Shown here one piece after another: positions 16,537-24,876 of a stretch of DNA of 64,000 nucleotides. The notes below the pieces were generated by a model, which saw only the letters and a list, made by a program, of their open reading frames with translations, did no database searches and was not told the DNA's origin. This DNA is from BOG-908 sp965198825 (GTDB lineage Bacteria; Pseudomonadota; Alphaproteobacteria; Acetobacterales; Acetobacteraceae): positions 372,001-436,000 of the forward strand of contig CBDAQB010000002.1 in the NCBI GenBank assembly GCA_965198825.1. Direction: 5' to 3'. Each line of letters opens with the position of its first letter. Within the stretch, counting starts at the first letter, position 1. The translations under genes and the position numbers were made by a program.

Positions 16537-17565
16537 TCATTCCTCCGCCGGATTCGGGTTGGCCTCGAAAGCTGGCTTGACGCTGTTATTCACCACCACG
16601 GCGGAGCCCTGGCGAAGCTTGATCTGCCCTGCCGTGACGACCACGTCGCCGTCCTTCAGTCCTTCGAGCACGGCCACCTGGTCGCCGCGCGTCGGCCCTG
16701 TCTTGACGATTGCCTCATGCACCGTCTGCGGCTTGTCGTTGCCGACCACATACACCGTGCTGCCGTAAGGGTTATACACCACGGCCGCGTTCGGCACCGT
16801 GACATACTGCGCGGCCGCCCCTGTCGTGATCGACACCGTGGCGAACATGCCAGGCAGCAGCGCGTGGTTAGCGTTCGGAAGCACCGCCCGAACCTGCGTC
16901 ATGCGGCTGGAGAGGTCCAGCTTCGGGTTGATCGCCGCGATGCGGGCGGCAAACGGCTTGCCAGGAAAGGCATCGAGCGACACCTCCACGGTCCCGCCTA
17001 CTGCGAGCGACGGGATCGACTGCTGCGGCACATAGAAGTCGACATAGATCGGATCGAGCGCCTGCAGCGTCACGATCGTCGTGCCGGCCGGCAGATACTG
17101 CCCTTCGTCCACCTGCCGCAGCCCGAGCCTGCCGGCGAACGGCGCCCGCACGATCTTCTCGTCCATCAGCGCCTGCTGCGCCGCGACCTGCGCCCGCGCA
17201 CTTCGTAAATGGCTTTCGTCCGCATCGATCGTCGCCTGCGCCACTGCCTGCGCCCGCAACTGCTTCTGGTCACGCGCCAGGTTGGTGGCAGCAAGATCCG
17301 CGGCCGCCTGCAGCTCGGTCAACTTTGCGGGATCGTCGTTGGTGCGAAGCTTTAACAGCACCGTGCCAGCCGCCACGTCGCGGCCGGACTCGAAGCCCAC
17401 CCAATCGACGATGCCGGACGTCTCCGCGGCCAGGTCCGAGCCTTTTACCGCGCGCAAGCTGCCAACGGCAGAGATCGTGGTTTGCCAAGGCACGCTGTGC
17501 GCTACCGATGTGGAAACGGTTGCGGGTGGTTCCTGTGCGATGGCGGCGGGGATGGCTAGCAGCAT
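16537..17565 (-). CDS. RND periplasmic adaptor subunit (membrane fusion protein)
   Basis: About 342 residues: short hydrophobic N-terminus (MLLAIPAAIAQ), lipoyl/barrel-sandwich half motif (DLAAETSGIVDWVGFESGRDVAAGTVLLKL), alpha-helical hairpin (QAAADLAATNLARDQKQL), then IVRAPFAGRLGLRQVDEGQYL and a beta-barrel domain ending near GSAVVVNNSVKP. The signal peptide is unusually short and has no positive charge, and no good ribosome-binding site precedes it. A copy of the palindromic repeat starts a few bases before the ATG, so the repeat may have replaced the original 5' end. A frame runs open through the repeat to 17778 but its translation is repeat-like and runs into the upstream gene. Confidence 0.9.
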   Translation of the reverse strand: MLLAIPAAIAQEPPATVSTSVAHSVPWQTTISAVGSLRAVKGSDLAAETSGIVDWVGFESGRDVAAGTVLLKLRTNDDPAKLTELQAAADLAATNLARDQKQLRAQAVAQATIDADESHLRSARAQVAAQQALMDEKIVRAPFAGRLGLRQVDEGQYLPAGTTIVTLQALDPIYVDFYVPQQSIPSLAVGGTVEVSLDAFPGKPFAARIAAINPKLDLSSRMTQVRAVLPNANHALLPGMFATVSITTGAAAQYVTVPNAAVVYNPYGSTVYVVGNDKPQTVHEAIVKTGPTRGDQVAVLEGLKDGDVVVTAGQIKLRQGSAVVVNNSVKPAFEANPNPAEE

Positions 17566-17570
17566 AAGGC

Positions 17571-17712
17571 AGGAAGCAAGCGAGTTCTTTTTTGAAAAAA
17601 AGAACCAAAAAACTTCTGGATATTGAGGCCGGGCTTGCGGACGTGCTGAGCCCAAAGTCGCAAAAGTTTTTTGCTTCTTTTTTTCAAAAAAGAAGGCCTT
17701 CCTTCCTTCTCT
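17571..17712. repeat. Three-hairpin palindromic repeat, copy 4 (full, inside an operon)
   Basis: AGGAAGCAAGCGAG, AT hairpin, CCAAAAAACTTCTGG, a centre GGCCGGGCTTGCGGACGTGC...GAGCCC that folds as a GC-rich hairpin, GCAAAAGTTTTTTGC, second AT hairpin, GGCCTTCCTTCCTT. It lies between the outer-membrane factor gene and the adaptor gene, both on the reverse strand. Confidence 0.9.
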
Positions 17713-17717
17713 CCGCA

Positions 17718-19259
17718 TCATGGCAGCAGCGATTTCAGCAACCCAGGGGGCGCCGGTTGCACGAGATTGCGATTCCACCAGCCACCTCCAAGCGCCGTGA
17801 ACAGCGCGACCGAGTCCGTGTAGCGCGCCGCTTCGGCGCGTATCAGGTTGATCACCGCGGTCTGATATTGCGACTGCGATGTCAGCACCGTCAGGTAGGC
17901 CACGCTGCCTGCCTGGTATTGGGTTTGCGCGAGCGACAGGCTGCGCGCCGCCGCTCGTTCGCCGGCCTGGTTCACCTCCAGCGCGCGGCGGTCCTGCACC
18001 ACGGCGGTGAGGACGTCGGCGACATTCTGGAAGGCGCCAACCACGACGTTCTGATAGCTGCTTGCGGCAGCCAGGAGGGCTGCCTTCGCCGCGCGCTGCT
18101 GGTGCAGGAGCGTGCCGCCGGTGAAGATCGGCTGCAGCAACTGATTGGTGAGCGTGAAGGCGCCGGTGCCAGGCGTGAATAGCTGGTAAAAGCTTGCAGG
18201 CGAACTGCCCAGAAAGCCGCTGAGGGTGATCTGCGGCAGGCGGTTTGCGATGGCAACGCCCAGGTCGGCGGTCGCTTGCTGCAGTTGCGCTTCGGCCGCG
18301 CGTATGTCCGGCCGCTGCGACGCGAGTGACGATGGCACGCTGACCGGCAGTTCGGCGGGCAGGGTGAAATCGTCGAGCGAGAAGTCGGGCAACGCGGCTT
18401 CGGAGGGCACCCGGCCCAGGTAGGCAGCGATCTGGTCGCGTGTCTGGGCCAGCTGCGTCTGCAGCGGCACCACCAATGCTTCGGTTTGTGCGAGCTGCGC
18501 TTCCTGGGTTGCGACATCAGTGCCGGTGGCGGCGCCGAGCTGAAACTGGCTCTGCACCACGCCGAGGAGGCGTTGCTCTGCCGCGACCAGCGCCTCCTCG
18601 GCGCGTATCTGCGCCGCGAGAGAGGCCGCGGTGATGATGGCGGTCGCGGTGTTGGCCGCGAGCATGTTGGCGGCACCCTCGAACTGGAAGCGCTGGTATG
18701 CCGCCTTCGCCTCGTCGGACTGCACGCTGCGTCGGTTCAGGCCCCAGACATCGAAGGTGTAGGAGACATTGAGCTGCGCGCTGTAGAGGCTGAATTGCTC
18801 GGAAAGTCCCGGAACGCCGAGCTGTGCACCGCTCTCCTTGATGCGCTGCCTGCTGAGCTGTCCGGAGACGGAAGGCAGGAAATTGCCTTCCTGCGCCAGC
18901 GTCACTTCCTGCGCCTGGTGCAGCGTCTGCTGCGCTGAGGCCAGCGACGGGTTCTGCCTCAGGGCCTGTTCCACGAGCGCGGTGAGCCGAGGCGAGCGTA
19001 ACAGCCGCCACCAGGCGCCGTCCACGTCGAGGCCGTCGGCCAGGATCTGGTCGGCGGAAGCGGCCTTCTTTACGGCGACGCTGTCGTGGTCCGGCGTCGC
19101 TGCCTTGCCGGTATTTTCCGGTAGGGGATGTTCGGTGAAGCGGCTTGGCGCCGGCGTTGCCGGGCGCACGTAGTCCGGGCCCACGACGCAGCCGGAGAGG
19201 AGGGCCATGGCCATCCAAGGCGCGGCGCGTCTTGGCGCACGCGGAACACCTGGTGACAC
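17718..19259 (-). CDS. RND outer-membrane factor, NodT-family lipoprotein
   Basis: About 513 residues from a GTG at 19259 with a run of G about 10 bases upstream. The N-terminus has RAPRR, a hydrophobic stretch and the lipobox LLSGC followed by VVGPDYVRP, the standard start of NodT/OprM proteins. Two OEP repeats follow (WWRLLRSPRLTALVEQALRQ and a second one with DIRAAEAQLQQATADLGVA and LLQPIFTGG). It forms the trimeric outer-membrane channel for the adaptor and pump encoded downstream; a palindromic repeat interrupts the operon between this gene and the adaptor. A longer reading up to 19496 is possible but would bury the lipoprotein signal. Confidence 0.9.
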   Translation of the reverse strand: MSPGVPRAPRRAAPWMAMALLSGCVVGPDYVRPATPAPSRFTEHPLPENTGKAATPDHDSVAVKKAASADQILADGLDVDGAWWRLLRSPRLTALVEQALRQNPSLASAQQTLHQAQEVTLAQEGNFLPSVSGQLSRQRIKESGAQLGVPGLSEQFSLYSAQLNVSYTFDVWGLNRRSVQSDEAKAAYQRFQFEGAANMLAANTATAIITAASLAAQIRAEEALVAAEQRLLGVVQSQFQLGAATGTDVATQEAQLAQTEALVVPLQTQLAQTRDQIAAYLGRVPSEAALPDFSLDDFTLPAELPVSVPSSLASQRPDIRAAEAQLQQATADLGVAIANRLPQITLSGFLGSSPASFYQLFTPGTGAFTLTNQLLQPIFTGGTLLHQQRAAKAALLAAASSYQNVVVGAFQNVADVLTAVVQDRRALEVNQAGERAAARSLSLAQTQYQAGSVAYLTVLTSQSQYQTAVINLIRAEAARYTDSVALFTALGGGWWNRNLVQPAPPGLLKSLLP

Positions 19260-19428
19260 GATGACTAGCCCCCCAGCCGGCCTGTTTAGCGCAGTCAGTA
19301 GCGGGATTAGGGGCCAAACGCCATTGCAGGTAGTCGTTCGGAAGGATGAATGCTTGTCCACGCGAGCACTGCTGCGATTAGCGTGCCACATCGTAAGCTG
19401 TTGTTTTCGTTCATCTTGAATTTTGAAG

Positions 19429-19447
19429 GTTGGCGCAATGCGCCAAC
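19429..19447. terminator. Short GC-rich hairpin
   Basis: GTTGGCGCA, one base, then TGCGCCAAC: a perfect 9-bp inverted repeat between gcrA and the RND operon. The T-run after it is short (TTT) on the plus strand and interrupted on the minus strand, so terminator function is uncertain. Confidence 0.3.
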
Positions 19448-19499
19448 TTTCAGGGAGCGGCGTGCCAGCCTGAGCAAGCCGCTGAGCCACACCCAAACC

Positions 19500-19547
19500 G
19501 CAAAAGTGTTTTGCTTCCTTTTTTCAAAAGGAAGATGCTTGCCTCCC
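19500..19547. repeat. Palindromic repeat, copy 5 (right arm only)
   Basis: GCAAAAGTGTTTTGCTTCC, AT hairpin TTTTTTCAAAAGGAAG, then TGCTTGCC. Only the right arm is present, with its hairpin next to the 3' end of gcrA. The left side has diverged or was lost. Confidence 0.7.
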
Positions 19548-20024
19548 CTAGGCAGCATCCTCCCGCCGGTCGCGGACCTTCACGTAAGCCAGCGCCGCAT
19601 GTTCTTCGCAGTAGGGCTTACCGCCGATGGCATCGACGTCGCAGAAGTGGAAGCTGCGTGTGCCTGGCTCGCCAATAGGCCAGCAGCACGGTGTCGAGCG
19701 CACGCCTGGGCGTGGGGTCGGCACGGCGCGCAGCACGGGCGCCACGCGCTCGACGGGAGCGGCGATGGGCTCGACCGACACGGGGGCGGGGGGAGCTGCG
19801 AACGAGGGCAGGGTTGGGCCGACCACGCGGCGCGGCAGGCGGCGGCGCGGCGTGCGCTCGCTGTCACGGCGGATTGGCGAGGGCCGCGAAGTGAGGTTCA
19901 GGCGATGAGCCTTGCCGACCACAGCGTTCTTGGAGATTCCCATGCGGCGGCCGATCTCTGCTGTGGACAGCCCTTCTGCCCAGGCATTCCTCAGCTTGGC
20001 GATGGCTTCCTCACTCCACTCCAT
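19548..20024 (-). CDS. gcrA: GcrA-family cell-cycle regulator
   Basis: A 158-residue GcrA protein. GcrA is an alphaproteobacterial sigma70 cofactor that acts at promoters with CcrM-methylated GANTC sites. The N-terminal helix-turn-helix reads EWSEEAIAKLRNAWAEGLST, IGRRMGISKNAVVGKAHRLNL; a Pro/Arg-rich linker follows; the C-terminal motif is CCWPIGEPGTRSFHFC with PYCEEHAALAY. The ATG at 20024 is preceded by AGGAGA at good distance; frames further upstream lack family residues. A GAATC site (20060-20064) lies about 36 bases upstream, so self-regulation through methylation is possible (inference). Confidence 0.92.
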   Translation of the reverse strand: MEWSEEAIAKLRNAWAEGLSTAEIGRRMGISKNAVVGKAHRLNLTSRPSPIRRDSERTPRRRLPRRVVGPTLPSFAAPPAPVSVEPIAAPVERVAPVLRAVPTPRPGVRSTPCCWPIGEPGTRSFHFCDVDAIGGKPYCEEHAALAYVKVRDRREDAA

Positions 20025-20351
20025 CTTGCGTCTCCTGGTCCTACTGACCACAAGATGCTGAATCAACCGGAGGGTGATTGCAAGCACAACCAGCAACGTT
20101 CCCCACAAAAAATTGTGGAGAACTCTGACGATTACACCAGATGTGGTATTAAGTGCTCAGTAACGGAATTGCAGCTTTTGGTTCAAAGGCGGAGATCGGC
20201 CCGCCTGATGCTCGGGGATCGCAGGTGTAAGCTGCCTGGCACGAGAGTGTGATCCGGGACGCAACTAGATCGCTTGTGGCGGGGGGGATCTCACTTCCAC
20301 ACTACCACAACGTTCCATTGAAGCGGCCACTCGTTCAAGGAAGCTCATTTC
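20025..20351. other. Divergent intergenic region of gcrA and a peptidoglycan hydrolase gene
   Basis: Holds the promoters of both genes. Visible items are one GANTC site (GAATC at 20060) and a 6-bp perfect inverted repeat with AAAA loop, CCACAAAAAATTGTGG, at 20103-20118, which could be a regulator site or a short attenuator. No gene or known RNA motif was recognised. Confidence 0.4.
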
Positions 20352-21257
20352 GTGCCATCGACACCGTTTGTGCGGCTTACCGGCAGTGTTGGCAGAGATG
20401 GCGGCAATGCTGTCTTGGACGTTATGGCGATCCAGCATCTGATAAACGTTTACCCGCCGCATGGCTTGCTTCCACTCGCTATAGACGGGCGGTGCGGCCT
20501 TCATACCATCGCCGCAATCGAGGCGGTCGAGCGCCTTCACCTGCTTATGGCATCGCCAGACGGGCGTATCGATCCGAGTGGACCCACGCTGAGAGCGTTG
20601 AACATGGCGCGCAAGATGGGAGGTGCCCGGGGTGACAAGGCACCAGCACCACCAGCCAGGCCAGCGAGCGGAATAGCCGCGCCGCTCGTGACAAAAATGG
20701 CGTCAAAGGCAGACTCGTCGGTCGGCACAAGCCACCGTCACCGAATCCCGTCCCGCGAAGTCATCGTCGCTGCACAGAAATCACAGCAGAGGTGGGGCGT
20801 AAGGGCCTCCATCAGTATTGGACAATGGATACTTGAAAGCGGCTGGGGTAAGGCAATGCCCCGCGGCTCGAACAACCCGTTCGGCATCAAAGCCGCTCCG
20901 GGCCAGCCTTTTGTAATGGCGCCCACGCGAGAGGAGATTCATGGGAAATCGGTCTACATCGTCGCGCCATTTCGCGCCTTTGCCTCGATCAACGAAGCCT
21001 TCGACGAACATGGTCGACTACTCGCCACGCACCCGGCGTACGCGCTTGCACGCGCCCATCTAACTGACCCGGATGCCTATGCCAACGCACTGACCGGTCA
21101 CTACGCCACGGATCACCTCTATGGCGCGAAGCTGATTGCCTTCATGCGTGACGATGAACTTTACCAGTATAACACCATCAACGTGATCAATGATTTCGGA
21201 GATCCACCTACTGCCGCAATGAGTCCGGGCGTGAACGGCTGGAGCAATATCGCTTGA
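20352..21257 (+). CDS. Peptidoglycan hydrolase: N-terminal binding module plus glucosaminidase domain
   Basis: A 301-residue protein from a GTG with AAGGAA upstream. Residues about 11-85 resemble a peptidoglycan-binding-like module (SVGRDGGNAVLDVMAIQHLI, AIDGRCGLHTIAAIEAVERL). After a Pro/Ala linker, residues 132-270 look like a glucosaminidase (FlgJ/LytG type): SREVIVAAQKSQQRWGV, ISIGQWILESGWGKAM with a likely catalytic Glu, SNNPFGIKA, FRAFASINEAFDEHGRLL and ATDHLYGAKL. No signal peptide is visible, so export would need a holin-like, phage-derived or secretion-system route; no phage genes are near. Family call is moderate to good. Confidence 0.75.
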   Translation: MPSTPFVRLTGSVGRDGGNAVLDVMAIQHLINVYPPHGLLPLAIDGRCGLHTIAAIEAVERLHLLMASPDGRIDPSGPTLRALNMARKMGGARGDKAPAPPARPASGIAAPLVTKMASKADSSVGTSHRHRIPSREVIVAAQKSQQRWGVRASISIGQWILESGWGKAMPRGSNNPFGIKAAPGQPFVMAPTREEIHGKSVYIVAPFRAFASINEAFDEHGRLLATHPAYALARAHLTDPDAYANALTGHYATDHLYGAKLIAFMRDDELYQYNTINVINDFGDPPTAAMSPGVNGWSNIA

Positions 21258-21291
21258 TTCCAAACGGAGCCATACTCGTTTCGGACAGCGC

Positions 21292-21807
21292 CTATTTTGG
21301 ACGCGAGGATTCGAAGCAGGCTGCAAAATGCCCTACCCACTGGTTCCAGTTGCTGGCGGCTGATAACGGGTATTTCACCTCCATGATAAGGGTGTCGCTG
21401 TCCCGCTTCATGGCCTTTACATAAAAGAGGCTGTTTTCCTGCCTGCCCGATCGTACTGCCCAGCCCGCATGGCCGGCTGTATAGGTCACCATTGGTGATG
21501 GACCCATTGCTGCGACCTCACCAGCCATGGTCTTCGCCAGCGTGTCGCCATCGCTGCCCGGCCGCCAGAACACAGTAAGCGTGCCGCCATCCGGCCCGGT
21601 GAATGTCTGACCGTCGCCCGCTGCTGTTTGCGCCGCAACCCGCAACGATGCGGGATAGCAGATGTCGAAATCGTATTTCGTGTTGATGTAAGTCAGCCAG
21701 CCCTTCGGCGTCGGATCGGAGTGCGCGATTGCGACATGCCTGGACAAAGTCGCGCAGACTGCAATGCATGCAAACAGGCGAGCCGCGAAATGTCGGCTGG
21801 ACATCAT
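21292..21807 (-). CDS. Secreted protein of unknown function
   Basis: About 171 residues from MMSSRHFAARLFACIAVCATL, a signal peptide ending near AIAHS. The mature part begins KGWLTYINTKYDFDICYPASL, a layout seen in small exported proteins of unknown role (a sequence resembling the start of PsbP-like or DUF1795-like folds, weakly). Two Cys remain after cleavage (ICYPAS and AACFESS) and could form a disulfide. It is downstream of the mtn genes on the same strand but separated by about 95 bases. I do not recognise a family with confidence. Confidence 0.6.
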   Translation of the reverse strand: MMSSRHFAARLFACIAVCATLSRHVAIAHSDPTPKGWLTYINTKYDFDICYPASLRVAAQTAAGDGQTFTGPDGGTLTVFWRPGSDGDTLAKTMAGEVAAMGPSPMVTYTAGHAGWAVRSGRQENSLFYVKAMKRDSDTLIMEVKYPLSAASNWNQWVGHFAACFESSRPK

Positions 21808-21902
21808 CCTTCGGTCCTTCGACGTCTTCACGCACGACGCGACGCCTGTGGCGGCTGTCTGCTTAATCTGATTGCGAGCAGATCGTGCGGCGAACCTCAT
21901 CA

Positions 21903-22571
21903 TCAGGCGGTGATCTCGATCGACGAGAAATCAGCTGCGATCGCATGGCGCGACGACGCCCGGGTCCCGTCCTGCGGCCTGACCAACTGGCACACCTGCA
22001 TGCCGGCGCCGGCGGCAGCATCGAGTTCCGCCTCGATGTCAGACAGGAACAGGCATGTCCCGGCTGGCACGCCGAGTGCCGCGGCGACCGCGTTGTAGCT
22101 CGACGCCTCCCGCTTACCGCCGACCCTGGTGTCAAAGAAGTTGCTTAAGAGCGCGGCCAGGTCGCCTTTCGAGGAGTGGCCGAACAGCAGCCGCTGCGCC
22201 TCGACGGAACCCGATGAATACACCGCCAGCCGCGTCCCTGCCGCGTGCCAGCGGCGCAAGGCCGGTGCGACATCCGGGTAAAGCTGGCCCTGCAGATCGC
22301 CGGCCAGATAGCCATCGTTCCAGAGCTTTCCCTGCAGGGATTTGAGCGGCGTTACCTTCGCGTCTTGATCCATCCACCTGGTCAGAGCGCCGACAGCATC
22401 GCCGTCTGGCGCGAGCCGCGCGGCTTCCAGCACATCCGCATCATCGGGATGCGCCGCGGCATACGAAGCTAGCCGCGCCCGCGCATAAGGAAACAGCACG
22501 TCACGCACGAAGGCGATCGGCGTCGTCGTCCCTTCGATGTCCGTGACAATCGCGGCCGCCGTGAAAATCAC
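21903..22571 (-). CDS. mtnC: Acireductone synthase (enolase-phosphatase E1)
   Basis: A 222-residue HAD-family protein starting at a GTG that overlaps the mtnD stop (GTGA). Motif I is VTDIEGTTTPIAFVRDVLFPYA; YSSGSVEAQRLLFGHS is motif II; GGKREASSY provides the Lys and FLSDIEAELDAA the acidic motif. MtnC enolises and dephosphorylates 2,3-diketo-5-methylthiopentyl-1-phosphate to acireductone in methionine salvage. Its product is the substrate of MtnD encoded just upstream. Standard length. Confidence 0.95.
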   Translation of the reverse strand: MIFTAAAIVTDIEGTTTPIAFVRDVLFPYARARLASYAAAHPDDADVLEAARLAPDGDAVGALTRWMDQDAKVTPLKSLQGKLWNDGYLAGDLQGQLYPDVAPALRRWHAAGTRLAVYSSGSVEAQRLLFGHSSKGDLAALLSNFFDTRVGGKREASSYNAVAAALGVPAGTCLFLSDIEAELDAAAGAGMQVCQLVRPQDGTRASSRHAIAADFSSIEITA

Positions 22572-23107
22572 GAAGCAGGGAACAGCGTGCTGATCTTCTC
22601 GCCGGTATAATGCGGCGTCCAACCCGTCGTGTCCGTGAACACCCGAAGCACAGTGAAGAACGGCGCCTCACCCGCATCGAACCAATGCTTCACGTTGGCG
22701 GGCACGCTGATCAGGTCGTTCTCGGTGCAATGTGCGTCATACACCTTGCCGTCCACGTGGAGGATGAAGTTGCCGGACCCATGCACGAAGAAACGCACCT
22801 CGTCCTCGGTGTGCGTGTGCTCGTCGATGAACTTGGCACGCATTGCGGGATAGCCCTCGCCGCCTGGCGCAAGCTTGATCACATCCGCCGTGCCAGCGCC
22901 CGTCTCGCCCATCAGCCCGTCGAGATGCGGCTTGAAAATCGCCAGGATCTCGTCCGCCGGCGCATCGGGTGAAACAGGCTGAGGCGGAGTCCAGCGCTCG
23001 AACCTCACGCCTATCGCCGCGAGAGCTTTGGTGATTTCCGCCGGGTTTTCGGTGCGTAGGGTGGGGCTGCCGGGAGTCTGGTCTGGAGTGATGGTCAGGC
23101 GGCTCAT
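22568..23107 (-). CDS. mtnD: Acireductone dioxygenase
   Basis: A 179-residue cupin. The metal site HTHTEDEVRFFVHG (His, His, Glu) and the later NVKHWFDAG His are intact. With Fe2+ the enzyme forms the methionine precursor 2-keto-4-methylthiobutyrate; with Ni2+ it follows an off-pathway route in other species. It is translationally coupled to mtnC and separated from mtnB by a palindromic repeat, so the salvage operon may be split into two transcripts. Confidence 0.96.
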   Translation of the reverse strand: MSRLTITPDQTPGSPTLRTENPAEITKALAAIGVRFERWTPPQPVSPDAPADEILAIFKPHLDGLMGETGAGTADVIKLAPGGEGYPAMRAKFIDEHTHTEDEVRFFVHGSGNFILHVDGKVYDAHCTENDLISVPANVKHWFDAGEAPFFTVLRVFTDTTGWTPHYTGEKISTLFPAS

Positions 23108-23117
23108 GGAAATGCTC

Positions 23118-23252
23118 CAAGCAAGGAGGGAAGTCCTTCTTTTTTGAAAAAAGAAGCAAAAAACTTTTGCGACTTGGCGCGGTGCGGCGGAGAGGCTGGG
23201 CTTAAGGAAGTAAAAGTTTTTTGGTTCTTTTTTTCAAAAAAGAACGCCTTTC
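23118..23252. repeat. Three-hairpin palindromic repeat, copy 6 (full, between mtnB and mtnD)
   Basis: AAGGAGGGAAGTCC, AT hairpin, GCAAAAAACTTTTGCGAC, a centre of GGCGCGGTGCGGCGGAGAGG type, GTAAAAGTTTTTTGG, second AT hairpin, CGCCTTTCTTACTTC. It borders the mtnB stop codon and is about 10 bases from the mtnD start. Confidence 0.9.
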
Positions 23253-23858
23253 TTACTTCAGCTTCCTACGCTCAAGCTCGCAGGCCAACAAAAACTCCAA
23301 AGCCTCCAGCCTCGCCAAGGCCGCGTCCATGCCAGCGCCCCATACATAGACACCGTGGCCGCGTATCAAATACCCCATCCTAGCAGTGCCGAGATGCGGC
23401 GCGACGACGCCCGCGAGGCGCGCGATGTCCTGGTCATTGTCGAAAAGCGGCAGGTGCAACTCGGCCTCGTGGGTGGTCTCACCGAAGGCTTTCTGCACTT
23501 CGTAGCCGGCGATGCGTAGCGTGGACGCGGGCTCGCTCATGGAGAGGACGGTGCCGGCAACGGAGTGTCCGTGCAGCACGGCGCCGGCGTCGGGGAACTG
23601 GCGGTAGATCTGGCAGTGCAAGAGGGTCTCGGCGCTAGGCTTTGCGCCGGGCGTGACGACCGTACCCTGATCGTCGACTTCGATGACGGAGAAGGCGTCG
23701 AGAAAGCCTTTGTGGCCGCCGCTTCGGGTGATGGCGATGCGTGGGCCCTCTATGCGTATGCTGATGTTGCCTGCAGTGGCGGGCACCCAGCCGCGCAAAT
23801 CCATCCGGCGGCCGGCGCGGATGATGTCATCCTGCGCGCGGACCGGGATTGCTGGCAT
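23253..23858 (-). CDS. mtnB: Methylthioribulose-1-phosphate dehydratase
   Basis: A 201-residue class II aldolase-family protein. Family residues include GWVPATAGNISIRI, ITRSGGHKGFL, the zinc ligands in LHGHS (about 105-109) and the late GHGVYVWG, with a catalytic Glu in KPSAETLLHC. It dehydrates 5-methylthioribulose-1-phosphate to the diketo compound used by MtnC. Six bases separate it from tatA upstream. Other salvage genes (mtnA, mtnK or mtnP) are not in the window. Confidence 0.93.
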   Translation of the reverse strand: MPAIPVRAQDDIIRAGRRMDLRGWVPATAGNISIRIEGPRIAITRSGGHKGFLDAFSVIEVDDQGTVVTPGAKPSAETLLHCQIYRQFPDAGAVLHGHSVAGTVLSMSEPASTLRIAGYEVQKAFGETTHEAELHLPLFDNDQDIARLAGVVAPHLGTARMGYLIRGHGVYVWGAGMDAALARLEALEFLLACELERRKLK

Positions 23859-23864
23859 ACGACG

Positions 23865-24125
23865 CTAGCTGTGGTGGACGGGCGTCGTCTCGCGGACGGT
23901 GGCGCCCGGGGCGGTGGTCGTGGTGACGCCCGGGGCGGCGATGGTGCCCGCCGGGCGGTCGGCGGTCGCTTCCATGCTGACGTCGCCTTCGTCGGCCATG
24001 TTCTTCTTGAACGCCTTGATGCCCTTGGCGAAGTCGCCCATCAGCGTGCTGACCTTGCCGGTGCCGAACAGCAGGAGGACGACCACAAGCACGATCATCC
24101 AGTGCCAGATGCTCAAACCACCCAT
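23865..24125 (-). CDS. tatA: Sec-independent protein translocase subunit TatA
   Basis: An 86-residue TatA: short N-terminus GGLSIWHWMIVLVVVLLLFG membrane helix, the FGTGK hinge, and amphipathic helix LMGDFAKGIKAFKKNM, followed by a Thr/Pro/Ala-rich acidic tail. It forms the pore part of the twin-arginine export system. tatB and tatC, normally adjacent, are not here; the downstream partner is mtnB, only six bases away. Confidence 0.93.
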   Translation of the reverse strand: MGGLSIWHWMIVLVVVLLLFGTGKVSTLMGDFAKGIKAFKKNMADEGDVSMEATADRPAGTIAAPGVTTTTAPGATVRETTPVHHS

Positions 24126-24201
24126 CAGAAAACTCCCTTAACGACTCGGCAGATGGCGCAAACGGCTGGGGTATGCAAGGCCGCCGGCACCTAACTCTCT
24201 T

Positions 24202-24774
24202 CTATAGCTTCGCACGAAATGCGGCGATCAGGGCTTCCGCCTCGTCGCGTTCCATGCGCAGGGCGCTGGCCGCGACCCCCTGCGAGAAGCCGGCGCGGGC
24301 AAAGCTCGCCAGCACGCGCCGAGTTGCCTCCGGCGTTGTCTCGGGGCTGCCGTAAGGTCCGGCGCGGCGGCGGCGGGCGTGGATCAGGGCGGCCGCGAGC
24401 TCATCGTCGTCGTCCGTCGGCAGCGCTTCGGCGACGAGCGCCTGCGCCACGCCGCGCTGGGAGAGATGGGCGGCGATGGCGCGCTGGGACTTGCCTGCGC
24501 GCGACAGGCTGCGCGCCCTGGCGCCGGCGAAGGTCGCGTCGTTCACGGCGCCTGACGAAACAAGGCGGGTCACGACCTCGCGGGCGGCCGCGCGGGCGAT
24601 CGATGCTGCGGCTGCAGCGGCCTCTGGGTCGTCCTGCTGTTCGGCGAGCCAGCGGGCGATGCGGCGGTTGAGAACGCGCGTCAGTCCCGCCTCGGTCGCG
24701 GCGTAGCGCGCGAGGTAATTCAGCGCCGCATCATGCAGCGACTCAGCGGTGGGTAGGGACCGTTTAAAGCGCAT
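24202..24774 (-). CDS. recX: RecX-family recombination regulator
   Basis: About 190 residues from the ATG at 24774. The three-helix repeats of RecX are visible: ESLHDAALNYLARYAATEAGL, then LVSSGAVNDATFAGARARSL with SQRAIAAHLSQRGVA, and the last with RRVLASFARAGFSQGVAASAL. RecX limits RecA filament extension. recA is not in the window. A longer reading starting at 24888 overlaps the divergent gene's start and is rejected. Confidence 0.82.
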   Translation of the reverse strand: MRFKRSLPTAESLHDAALNYLARYAATEAGLTRVLNRRIARWLAEQQDDPEAAAAAASIARAAAREVVTRLVSSGAVNDATFAGARARSLSRAGKSQRAIAAHLSQRGVAQALVAEALPTDDDDELAAALIHARRRRAGPYGSPETTPEATRRVLASFARAGFSQGVAASALRMERDEAEALIAAFRAKL

Positions 24775-24876
24775 CTGCGAGGACTCTGGCACGCACGCAA
24801 CGGAGGCGAAACCAGTCCGCGGCATGGAACGTTCCTGCGGCGAAGCGCCGCCCCGCGGCTCGTAAAGGAGTTCTCC

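Noticed and set aside
16537..17778. Extension of the adaptor gene through repeat copy 4
   Set aside because: The extension reads FFFEKKKQKTF and FWFFFSKKN, which is translated repeat, and it overlaps the upstream outer-membrane gene.
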